The notes beneath the pieces were generated by a model, which was not told where the DNA came from, did no database searches, and saw only the letters and a program-made list of their open reading frames with translations. Positions 1-5,178 of a stretch of DNA of 7,042 bases are shown here, one piece after another. Where the stretch lies: assembly GCA_016934125.1 (NCBI GenBank), contig JAFGTL010000637.1:1-7042 (forward strand). Direction: 5' to 3'. Origin of the DNA: Candidatus Hydrogenedentota bacterium (GTDB taxonomy: Bacteria; Hydrogenedentota; Hydrogenedentia; Hydrogenedentales; SLHB01). The position numbers were made by a program, and so were the translations under genes. Within the stretch, counting starts at the first letter, position 1. The number at the start of each line of letters is the position of its first letter.

Positions 1-2
1 AA

Positions 3-380
3 GAGGCCGATAGCCCGCACGAGTCTCCCGAGGACACCCCGTCATATCCGACCTCGGTGGCGTCGCGCGCTCTGCTGTTCCGCGACCATCAGAAAGCGTC
101 GACCTCCTCGCAGCCCTACATCCAAGCGATCACCAGCGGCACGGAGCGCCGCGTCTGGGCCGTGCTCCAGGGGGAGGATCTGCTGCGCGCTGTGCGGGAG
201 GCCCACAAGGCCAACATGCCCGAGACTGTCTCACGGCTGCTCGAGCTGACTGAACAACTCGACAGCATTCAGGCCCAGGTGGCCGGGCTGAACGAGGAAC
301 TCGAGGCGTTCGACCTCGAATTCCGCGGGATCATGACCACAGTCCGCAAAGCACAGGAGCGAGGCCACAACGGGGGATAG
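3..380 (+). CDS. Unrecognised coiled-coil protein, C-terminal part (5' end outside window)
   Basis: I do not recognise this protein. The frame is open from the window edge to a TAG stop at 378-380. The first possible start inside the window is a GTG at 57, but no Shine-Dalgarno sequence lies before it and the codons upstream (rich in Glu, Asp, Pro and Ser) stay open, so the gene probably begins before the window. If GTG 57 were the start, the product would be 107 residues. The last 60 residues or so are predicted by eye to form a long amphipathic helix, with heptad-like spacing in ETVSRLLELTEQLDSIQAQV followed by more Leu/Glu-rich sequence, which suggests a coiled coil and oligomerisation. 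No signal peptide, membrane helix or catalytic motif is visible. The next gene starts 16 bases downstream on the same strand, so the two may be co-transcribed. Both may lie inside an integrated element ending near 800; that is an inference. Confidence 0.5.
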   Translation, partial: EADSPHESPEDTPSYPTSVASRALLFRDHQKASTSSQPYIQAITSGTERRVWAVLQGEDLLRAVREAHKANMPETVSRLLELTEQLDSIQAQVAGLNEELEAFDLEFRGIMTTVRKAQERGHNGG

Positions 381-396
381 GGGGCGCCTCGGGCTA

Positions 397-660
397 ATGG
401 ACTCCATCTTGGCAATCATCGTCGGCATCTGGTGCTTTGGGAGCCTCTTGTGGCTCGCCTGGGCTTTCATCACGCGGTCCACTGATGTCTTCGGGGAAAG
501 GAAAGACGACGGGCCTGCTCGTGCGGCGCAGTTGAGGGAGCAGGCCATGGCCCTCACGATCAAGAATCAGCACCGCACTATTCAGACGCTCAAGGCGCAG
601 ATGGCCGAAGCGGGTTTGGAGCCGACGGAAGTTGAAACAGTGTCGCGTAATGACGTATAG
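397..660 (+). CDS. Small single-span membrane protein of unknown function
   Basis: This encodes 87 residues that I cannot assign to a family. Residues 4-25 (ILAIIVGIWCFGSLLWLAWAF) form one strongly hydrophobic segment at the very N-terminus, consistent with a signal anchor or single membrane helix. After it come a charged linker (about residues 30-42) and an amphipathic, Gln/Lys/Glu-rich helix (about 43-72) that could be a short coiled coil. This layout is seen in many small membrane-anchored proteins, including phage lysis accessory proteins and septation-type proteins, but nothing decides between them. The ATG at 397 is 16 bases after the preceding stop. The region before it is G-rich (around 374-386) without a well-placed Shine-Dalgarno sequence. 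The TAG stop at 658-660 is followed within 10 bases by a nested hairpin. The gene could belong to the accessory segment that ends at the tRNA fragment. Confidence 0.55.
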   Translation: MDSILAIIVGIWCFGSLLWLAWAFITRSTDVFGERKDDGPARAAQLREQAMALTIKNQHRTIQTLKAQMAEAGLEPTEVETVSRNDV

Positions 661-669
661 TGTCGCCCA

Positions 670-705
670 GTGGCGTCGAGCGCCCAAAGTCGGGCGAGGC
701 GCCAC
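670..705 (+). other. Nested hairpin just after the membrane-protein gene
   Basis: An outer stem GTGGCG (670-675) pairs with CGCCAC (700-705). Inside it CGCCC (681-685) pairs with GGGCG (692-696) around the loop AAAGTC. All pairs are Watson-Crick. It lies 9 bases after the stop at 660 and could protect the 3' end of the transcript or take part in termination, but no run of T follows, so it is not a standard intrinsic terminator. Confidence 0.4.
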
Positions 706-706
706 G

Positions 707-727
707 TGCGCAACTCGCAGTTGCGCA
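707..727 (+). other. Perfect 9-bp hairpin
   Basis: TGCGCAACT (707-715) and AGTTGCGCA (719-727) form a perfect 9-base-pair stem with a 3-base loop. An alternative pairing exists: CAACTC at 711-716 can pair with GAGTTG at 730-735, so two folds compete. No T run follows. It sits between the preceding nested hairpin and the tRNA-derived segment. Confidence 0.45.
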
Positions 728-755
728 ATGAGTTGTATCCAAAACCGAGCTGGAA

Positions 756-800
756 CTCGTAATGATGAGGTCCGGGGTTCGACTCCCCGCTCCAGCTCCA
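756..800 (+). pseudogene. 3' half of tRNA-Thr(CGT), likely attachment-site remnant
   Basis: The segment reads as the 3' half of a tRNA. It has an anticodon loop CTCGTAA (756-762, anticodon CGT at 758-760), the 3' anticodon strand TGATG (763-767), a variable loop AGGTC (768-772), and a T arm with stem CGGGG/CCCCG and loop TTCGACT (773-789). These are followed by the 3' acceptor strand CTCCAGC (790-796), discriminator T and an encoded CCA (798-800). The implied G1-C72 and C2-G71 pairs agree with threonine identity. A normal 5' half is missing: the bases before the loop (TGGAA) do not pair with TGATG, and no D arm is present. A copy that begins at the anticodon loop and ends at CCA is the form left at the far end of an element integrated into a tRNA gene. 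A run of five T follows at 804-808. An internally deleted tRNA relic is the alternative. Confidence 0.6.
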
Positions 801-903
801 CTGTTTTTCTTCGGGGCCGGGGTATCTCCCGCTCGCGCGAAGCCCGGGTAGGCATCGTCGAACGGACTTCTCCCCATCCCCGGTTTGGGCGGTTCGGTAG
901 CAC

Positions 904-1482
904 ATGGAAACGAGACAATCCTTCAGCACCTCCGAAGTGGCCAAATACTGTCACGTCACGGCCGACACCATCCGGAAATGGGCTGAGGCGGGCCGGATTC
1001 GCGTGTTCAAGACGCCCGGCGGCCATCGCCGGATCCGTTCCGAGGATCTGATCGAGTTCCTCCACGAAAACGGCATCCCTCTCCATCCCGATCTCAGCAG
1101 CTCCGGCACCCGTATCCTCGTCATCGAGAGCGAGCGCTCAGTCGTGGCCGTGGTTCGCCGGTTTCTCGAACGATCGCAGACGCCCTTCGAGGTCGAGGTC
1201 GCCATGGACTGCTTCGACGCAGGATACCGCATGGCCACCTTCCAGCCCGACGTGGTGTTGGTCGACGTCGAGACGGACGGGATGGACGGCGTAGAGCTCT
1301 GCCAGCGCGTCAAAGCCTCCTCGGACCACGGCGCCGCCCATGTAATCGCCCTCGGCGGCGCGGATAGCGCCGAGGCAATGACACGCGCGATCGAACAGGG
1401 CGCTTCGGCCGAACTCATGAAACCCTTTACGCCCGACGACCTCCGCCGGATTCTCGCCAAGGTCGGCATCGAGGTTACCTGA
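904..1482 (+). CDS. Excisionase/MerR-type HTH fused to an atypical response-regulator receiver domain
   Basis: This 192-residue protein has two domains. Residues 6-54 are a winged helix-turn-helix of the excisionase/MerR (HTH_17) type, with SEVAKYCHVTADTIRKWAEA followed by the wing signature PGGHRRIR at 38-45, so it should bind DNA. Residues about 69-190 form a CheY-like receiver with the phospho-acceptor Asp121 (in VVLVDVETDGMDG) and the conserved Lys173-Pro174. The rest of the pocket is unusual. The acidic pair that normally binds magnesium is Glu75-Ser76, and the usual Thr/Ser of the fourth strand is replaced by Gly (VIALGG, 147-152). Phosphorylation may therefore be weak or absent. The domain order (DNA-binding first) is the reverse of most response regulators. 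No partner histidine kinase is in the window, and the gene stands alone. No clear Shine-Dalgarno sequence precedes the ATG, but the HTH begins at the expected distance. Its targets are unknown. Confidence 0.85.
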   Translation: METRQSFSTSEVAKYCHVTADTIRKWAEAGRIRVFKTPGGHRRIRSEDLIEFLHENGIPLHPDLSSSGTRILVIESERSVVAVVRRFLERSQTPFEVEVAMDCFDAGYRMATFQPDVVLVDVETDGMDGVELCQRVKASSDHGAAHVIALGGADSAEAMTRAIEQGASAELMKPFTPDDLRRILAKVGIEVT

Positions 1483-1545
1483 TCCCAAACGGCCCACCGC
1501 CCCCTGCCGCTATCGTTGCACGCCGTCCCCGTATTCTCTCTTCCG

Positions 1546-1573
1546 TTGACGCGCCACGACGCGGTACTATGAC
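1546..1573 (+). promoter_or_regulatory. Candidate sigma-70 promoter for the kelch-like gene
   Basis: TTGACG (1546-1551, five of six matches to the -35 consensus) is separated by 16 bases from TATGAC (1568-1573, four of six matches to the -10 consensus). Transcription would start near 1580, leaving a leader of about 64 bases before the ATG at 1644. This is judged by eye only. The -10 match is moderate. Confidence 0.35.
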
Positions 1574-1643
1574 CCTCGACGAATGCACCGAGACGAAGGG
1601 ACCGCCCGTACTGAGGCCCTGACCAAATGGGACTACGCAAACG

Positions 1644-2594
1644 ATGATTAGGGGTATTCTCGCGCTTGCGGTGACGATGGGGACACCGGGCTCGCAGGCC
1701 GCCGCAACGTCGGAGGAGCCGGCCTGGGTGTGCGTATCCGAGAAGGCGGCGTTCAGTCCTCGCGACACGGCCGAGGATCTCGTATTCGCCGGAAAGATGT
1801 GGCTCAGCAACGGCTACTACCACGGGAATATCCTGTCCCGGGACTTGTGGGCCTCGACGGACGGAGCGACCTGGACGCTTGTCCGAGACGACACGCCATA
1901 CGACGGCTACAGCGAGATGGTGGTCTACGGCGGGAGAATGTGGGCGATCAAGGGGAGCGTGTGGGCCTCCACAGACGGCGCCACATGGGCCCAGGTGGCC
2001 GAGCACACGCCATTTGGCGCGCGAGGATATGGCGAAGTCGTCGTCCACGACGGCAAAATGTGGCACGTAGGCGCGGGGGCGGATGTGTGGTATTCGACGG
2101 ACGGTGCGTCGTGGACGTGCGCCACGGCCCACGCACCGTACGGCGATCGGGGCGCGGCGGCGGTGGCGGTGTATGCCGGCAGGATCTGGCTGATGGGCGG
2201 CTGGGCCGGACGCGCGAACACGCCTCCTGAGAAAGGCTACGCCAAATCCACAAGCTACAATGACGTGTGGTGCTCGGCGGACGGCGCGCACTGGGAACGC
2301 GTCATCGAACACGCGCCATGGACGCCGCGGGTGTGGTTCATTTCAAAGGCCTACGCGGGCAGACTCTGGATCGTGGGCGGCTACGACAACGTGAACGCCG
2401 CGAACCTGGGCGGCGTGTGGTATACGCAGGACGGAACCGCCTGGCACAAGTACGCGCCCTCGCCGGGCTTCAGTGCCCGCCACGAACCCACCTGCTACGT
2501 GTACGACAGCAGCCTGTGGGTGGTTGCGGGCAATTCCTGGCCGGTGGTGAACGACGTCTGGCGGCTCACGCTGCCCGAGGCCGCAGACGAGTAA
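1644..2594 (+). CDS. Secreted kelch/galactose-oxidase-like beta-propeller protein
   Basis: This encodes 316 residues with a short N-terminal signal peptide (hydrophobic core about 4-12, likely cleavage after the AAA near 19-21). The mature part is made of repeats. Five copies of W-x-x-x-DG-x-x-W occur at about residues 69-77, 107-115, 149-157, 209-217 and 259-267. They alternate with segments ending in G-(K/R)-(M/I/L)-W and sometimes GG (50-53, 97-100, 137-140, 179-186, 239-246). This arrangement fits a kelch-like propeller of about six blades. Such folds usually bind ligands or other proteins; I see no catalytic residues that would make it an oxidase. The third and fourth repeats are separated by a longer insertion (about 187-206). 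No Shine-Dalgarno sequence is clear, but the ATG at 1644 places the signal peptide correctly. The gene converges on the zinc-ribbon gene, 6 bases away. The substrate or partner cannot be told from the sequence. Confidence 0.75.
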   Translation: MIRGILALAVTMGTPGSQAAATSEEPAWVCVSEKAAFSPRDTAEDLVFAGKMWLSNGYYHGNILSRDLWASTDGATWTLVRDDTPYDGYSEMVVYGGRMWAIKGSVWASTDGATWAQVAEHTPFGARGYGEVVVHDGKMWHVGAGADVWYSTDGASWTCATAHAPYGDRGAAAVAVYAGRIWLMGGWAGRANTPPEKGYAKSTSYNDVWCSADGAHWERVIEHAPWTPRVWFISKAYAGRLWIVGGYDNVNAANLGGVWYTQDGTAWHKYAPSPGFSARHEPTCYVYDSSLWVVAGNSWPVVNDVWRLTLPEAADE

Positions 2595-2604
2595 CGCCCG
2601 TTAC
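2591..2604. repeat. Palindrome holding both convergent stop codons
   Basis: GTAACG (2591-2596) and CGTTAC (2599-2604) form a 6-base inverted repeat around CC. The TAA stop of the kelch-like gene (2592-2594) and the TAA stop of the minus-strand zinc-ribbon gene (2601-2603) both lie in the arms. With so small a loop it is a weak hairpin, and there is no T run. Confidence 0.5.
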
Positions 2605-2762
2605 GGCCGCCCGGTCAGCATCCCCCCGAAGAAGAATGCGAACCCGAGCACCTTGTCGCAGGACGGGCACGAGTACATGACTTCCTTCTTGAGGGCGCCG
2701 CGCACTTCTTTGTGCAGGCTATCGAGACTGATGATTGTGTCGCAATGCGGGCACTTGGCCAT
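2601..2762 (-). CDS. Small zinc-ribbon protein (53 residues)
   Basis: On the minus strand an ATG at 2762 opens a frame of 53 codons ending with TAA at 2601-2603. The product begins MAKCPHCDTI and holds two CxxC knuckles, Cys4-Cys7 and Cys32-Cys35 (CPSC), 24 residues apart. This is the pattern of a four-cysteine zinc ribbon or rubredoxin-like metal site. The C-terminus (about residues 38-50, VLGFAFFFGGMLT) is hydrophobic. A good Shine-Dalgarno sequence, AGGAG on the minus strand (2774-2778), lies 11 bases before the start. The regular cysteine pairs, the ribosome binding site and the lack of any competing gene make it real in my view, despite its size. Function is unknown; small zinc ribbons of this kind may bind nucleic acid or a protein partner. 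It is convergent with the kelch-like gene and divergent from the transporter operon. Confidence 0.75.
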   Translation of the reverse strand: MAKCPHCDTIISLDSLHKEVRGALKKEVMYSCPSCDKVLGFAFFFGGMLTGRP

Positions 2763-2773
2763 GCTGAGCGCTT

Positions 2774-2778
2774 CTCCT
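2774..2778 (-). promoter_or_regulatory. Ribosome binding site of the zinc-ribbon gene
   Basis: CTCCT on the + strand reads AGGAG on the minus strand, inside the purine-rich stretch GGAGAGGAGAAG, 11 bases upstream of the ATG at 2762. It is the main support for translation of this very short gene. Confidence 0.6.
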
Positions 2779-2833
2779 CTCCAGCCGCCCGGTTGAGACA
2801 GCTGCGTTGCCCAGGCGCATGACGCATCACACG

Positions 2834-2862
2834 TTGCATCCCCACGCCCAATCTACCATAAT
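2834..2862 (+). promoter_or_regulatory. Candidate sigma-70 promoter of the ABC transporter operon
   Basis: TTGCAT (2834-2839) and CATAAT (2857-2862, five of six matches to the -10 consensus) are separated by 17 bases, the ideal spacing. The -35 matches only in its TTG. The site is in the most AT-rich part of the gap between the divergent zinc-ribbon gene and the binding-protein gene. Transcription would start near 2869, about 43 bases before the ATG at 2912. No operator repeat is evident beside it. Confidence 0.4.
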
Positions 2863-2911
2863 CCATTACACGGCGGCACCTTGAGGCCCGCCGGCTTTCG
2901 GAACGGGATCT

Positions 2912-4255
2912 ATGAGCATTCCATCGCGTATCCCCTCCCCCATTCCCTGCGGGCGCGTGGCGCTCGCGGGCGTCGTTCTGGCGGTATGCGCGCTGGCCGC
3001 GGGCGCCGAACAGACGCCCATCGAGATCTGGAGCTGGAACATCGCGGCCGCGAGCCTCGAAGAGTTGGTCCCGGCGTTCAACGAGCGCCGCCCGGACGTT
3101 TCCGTCACCATCAACATGTCGGGCGCAAACATGCAGTCCCGGTTCCTGTTGTCCCTCATCGCGGGCGTAGGCGCGCCCGACGTGTCGCAACTCCAACTCG
3201 TGGACGCGCCCAAGTTCAATCCCAGCGGCCGCATGATGGATCTCACCGAGCACGCCAAACAGTATGAGGCCCAGTTCTCCCCGGCCTTCTGGGTGAACTG
3301 CGTGCATGAGGGCCGGATCTATGCCATCCCGTGGGATATGGGCCCGTGCGCCGTGTTCTATAAGCGCGATCTGTTCCGGCGACACGAGATCGATCCGGAC
3401 GCCATTGAAACCTGGGCCGATTACATCGAGGCGGGCCAGGAGATCGTTCGTAAGTCGAACGGGGACACGCACATGCTGGCCCTGTCCGTGGCGGGCCTGT
3501 TCGATCTGTTCGAGATCCTCATTCAGCAGACGGGCGGCGGGATCTTCGACGAGAAGGGCCGAATCATCGTCCGTTCGGCCGCGAACGTCGAAGCCCTCGA
3601 GACGCTCCGCGCGCTTCTCGATGCGGACATTGCCGCGGCGGTCAACGTGTTCAGCCACGAGTACTTCGCCTCGTTCAACAACGACAAGATCGCGACGTAT
3701 CCGCTGGCCGTATGGCTAGGCGGCAGCATCAAGGACTACGCGCCCGACACGGCCGGGAACTGGGGCGTGTTCCGGTTGCCCGCCGTCAAGCCCGGGGGCC
3801 TGCGCACGAGCAACCTGGGCGGATCGGTGCTGGTGATTCCGGAACAAGGCACGAAGAAGGAAGCCGCGTGGGCCTTCGTCGAATACGCCCTCTGCACGCC
3901 CGAGGGCCAGATCGCCCAATACCGCAACTTCGATCTGTTTCCGTGCCTCATGTCCACCTTCGACGATCCCTTCTTCGACGAACCGGATCCGTTCTACGGC
4001 GGCCAGAGAGTGCGGCGGCTCTTCGCCACGGACATCGACAAGATCCCCCCGCTCACGCGCACCCGCGACTGGAACGAAGCCAAGCGGTACATGACGCAGA
4101 GCCTGAGCCGCTGGGCGTCCAACCGGGTGGATCACGACGCGTTTCTCGCGGACATGGCGCAGAAGCTCCGCCGGAAGCTCGGCCGGGAGATCGCGCCGGA
4201 GGCGGCGCCGGCAGCGGCGTCGGAAACGGCGCCGGTTGAAGGGGCAGAGCGATGA
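2912..4255 (+). CDS. ABC transporter extracellular solute-binding protein, family 1 (sugar type)
   Basis: This 447-residue protein is the ligand-capturing subunit of a carbohydrate-type (CUT1) ABC importer. A signal peptide covers about residues 1-32, with a basic start, a hydrophobic core at 17-30 and probable cleavage after AGA. The Cys26 context (LAVC) is a poor lipobox, so a lipoprotein is less likely. The mature part begins with IEIWSW, then a helix ending PAFNERRPDVSV (54-65), typical of family 1. Further typical parts are APDVSQLQ (88-95), the hinge-region motif IYAIPWDMGPCAVFYKRDLF (136-155) and LGGSVLVIP (302-310) followed by KKEAAWAFVEY. The length is normal. The last 20 or so residues are an Ala/Pro/Glu-rich tail of low complexity, which is unusual and may be a flexible linker. 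The stop overlaps the next start in ATGA, indicating translational coupling. The ligand is probably a sugar or sugar derivative, inferred from the family only. The ribosome binding site before 2912 is weak. Confidence 0.92.
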   Translation: MSIPSRIPSPIPCGRVALAGVVLAVCALAAGAEQTPIEIWSWNIAAASLEELVPAFNERRPDVSVTINMSGANMQSRFLLSLIAGVGAPDVSQLQLVDAPKFNPSGRMMDLTEHAKQYEAQFSPAFWVNCVHEGRIYAIPWDMGPCAVFYKRDLFRRHEIDPDAIETWADYIEAGQEIVRKSNGDTHMLALSVAGLFDLFEILIQQTGGGIFDEKGRIIVRSAANVEALETLRALLDADIAAAVNVFSHEYFASFNNDKIATYPLAVWLGGSIKDYAPDTAGNWGVFRLPAVKPGGLRTSNLGGSVLVIPEQGTKKEAAWAFVEYALCTPEGQIAQYRNFDLFPCLMSTFDDPFFDEPDPFYGGQRVRRLFATDIDKIPPLTRTRDWNEAKRYMTQSLSRWASNRVDHDAFLADMAQKLRRKLGREIAPEAAPAAASETAPVEGAER

Positions 4256-5169
4256 ACGCGCCGAAGCAACACACTCTCGCGGTGCGGATCCGGCGGAATC
4301 GCCCGTTCTATCTGTTCATCTCGCCCTTCTTCATCCTGTTCGGCGTGTTTGGCCTGTATCCCCTGCTCTTCTCGTTGTATCTCAGCTTCGTCAAATGGGA
4401 CGGGTTGACGGATGCGACCTTCGTGCGGTTCGAGAACTTCGCCACGCTCTTTCTCGACGAGTCCTTCTACATCGCCCTGTGGAACACCCTCGTCATCGGC
4501 GCCCTCTACATCCCCCCCATGTTCCTCCTCGCGTTCCTGTTCGCGAATATCCTGAATGCGCGGCGGCTCCCGTTCCGCGCCTTCTTCCGCGTGTCCGTGT
4601 TCCTCCCCTGCGTCACGCCCATGGTGGTTATCGCCATCGTGTTCAGCCTGCTCTACAGCTCCGAGGCGGGACTGTTCAACTTCGTGTTGACGGGACTGAC
4701 GTCGCTGTTGCCCTGGGAGCCGATCCGCCCGATTCCATGGCTCGAAAGCGAGGCGTGGTCGAAGATCTCCGTGTCGATTCTGCTCGTATGGCGCTGGACG
4801 GGCTACAACACGGTGCTCATGCTCGCCGGACTCCAGGGCATCCCCGAGGAGTACTACGAAGCCGCCACGATCGACGGCGCGAGCCGGTTCCAGCAGATGG
4901 GGCGGATCACCCTGCCCCTGATGCGGCCGACGTTCGTGTTCTGCAGCATCATGTCGTTGATCGGCACCGTCTACATGTTCGACGAGGTGTTCGTGCTGAC
5001 GAAGGGCGGCCCGGGCATGTCGTCGACGAACTTCGGCTTGTATCTGTTCAATCGCTCGTTCACCGACTTCCGGTTCGGCTACGCGTCCTGCGCGGCGTAC
5101 ACGGTGGCGGTGGCGGTGTTCGTGTTGTCGCTCGCGATCCTCCGATTGCGACGGCCCGCAACGGATTAG
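4252..5169 (+). CDS. ABC transporter permease, MalF/UgpA type (CUT1)
   Basis: This 305-residue inner-membrane protein is one of the two channel subunits of the importer. Hydrophobic segments occur at about residues 18-45, 76-103, 110-136, 172-196, 227-250 and 279-297, giving six membrane helices as expected. The cytoplasmic EAA loop that docks on the ATPase is intact at about 199-226: EEYYEAATIDGASRFQQMGR followed by ITLPLMRP, with Glu203-Ala204-Ala205, Gly209 and Leu221-Pro222 in their conserved places. The length is typical for this family; the large extra domain of E. coli MalF is absent, as in UgpA. Its ATG lies inside the ATGA overlap with the binding-protein stop. Together with the following gene it should form a heterodimer in the membrane. 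Confidence 0.95.
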   Translation: MNAPKQHTLAVRIRRNRPFYLFISPFFILFGVFGLYPLLFSLYLSFVKWDGLTDATFVRFENFATLFLDESFYIALWNTLVIGALYIPPMFLLAFLFANILNARRLPFRAFFRVSVFLPCVTPMVVIAIVFSLLYSSEAGLFNFVLTGLTSLLPWEPIRPIPWLESEAWSKISVSILLVWRWTGYNTVLMLAGLQGIPEEYYEAATIDGASRFQQMGRITLPLMRPTFVFCSIMSLIGTVYMFDEVFVLTKGGPGMSSTNFGLYLFNRSFTDFRFGYASCAAYTVAVAVFVLSLAILRLRRPATD

Positions 5170-5172
5170 GAG
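5168..5172 (+). promoter_or_regulatory. Ribosome binding site of the second permease
   Basis: AGGAG begins within the TAG stop of the first permease and lies 6 bases before the ATG at 5179. It fixes this start and indicates tight coupling between the two permease genes. Confidence 0.7.
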
Positions 5173-5178
5173 TCCGGA

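Noticed and set aside
756..800. Calling this an intact, functional tRNA-Thr
   Set aside because: The D arm is absent and the 5' anticodon strand (TGGAA) does not pair with TGATG, so a working tRNA cannot form from these bases.
756..803. tmRNA 3' end, because of the CAGCTCCA-like ending
   Set aside because: The acceptor segment is offset by four bases from the tmRNA pattern, a proper anticodon loop is present, and no tag-peptide frame is found upstream.
582..944. Minus-strand frames opposite the tRNA-derived segment, with text such as ESNPGPHHYE
   Set aside because: Translations of this type are a familiar artefact of reading tRNA genes on the opposite strand; they support the tRNA call rather than a protein.
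632..1051. Plus-strand frame of about 139 codons overlapping the tRNA half and the start of the regulator
   Set aside because: It runs through hairpins and the tRNA segment, and overlaps the HTH domain in the wrong frame; Arg-rich without motifs.
951..2312. Long minus-strand frame opposite the regulator and kelch-like genes
   Set aside because: Arg/Pro-rich with no motif; the opposite strand carries recognisable HTH, receiver and repeat domains.
2615..3658. Minus-strand frame of about 347 codons across the binding-protein gene
   Set aside because: It mirrors the solute-binding protein in GC-rich sequence and overlaps the zinc-ribbon gene out of frame; no domain is visible.
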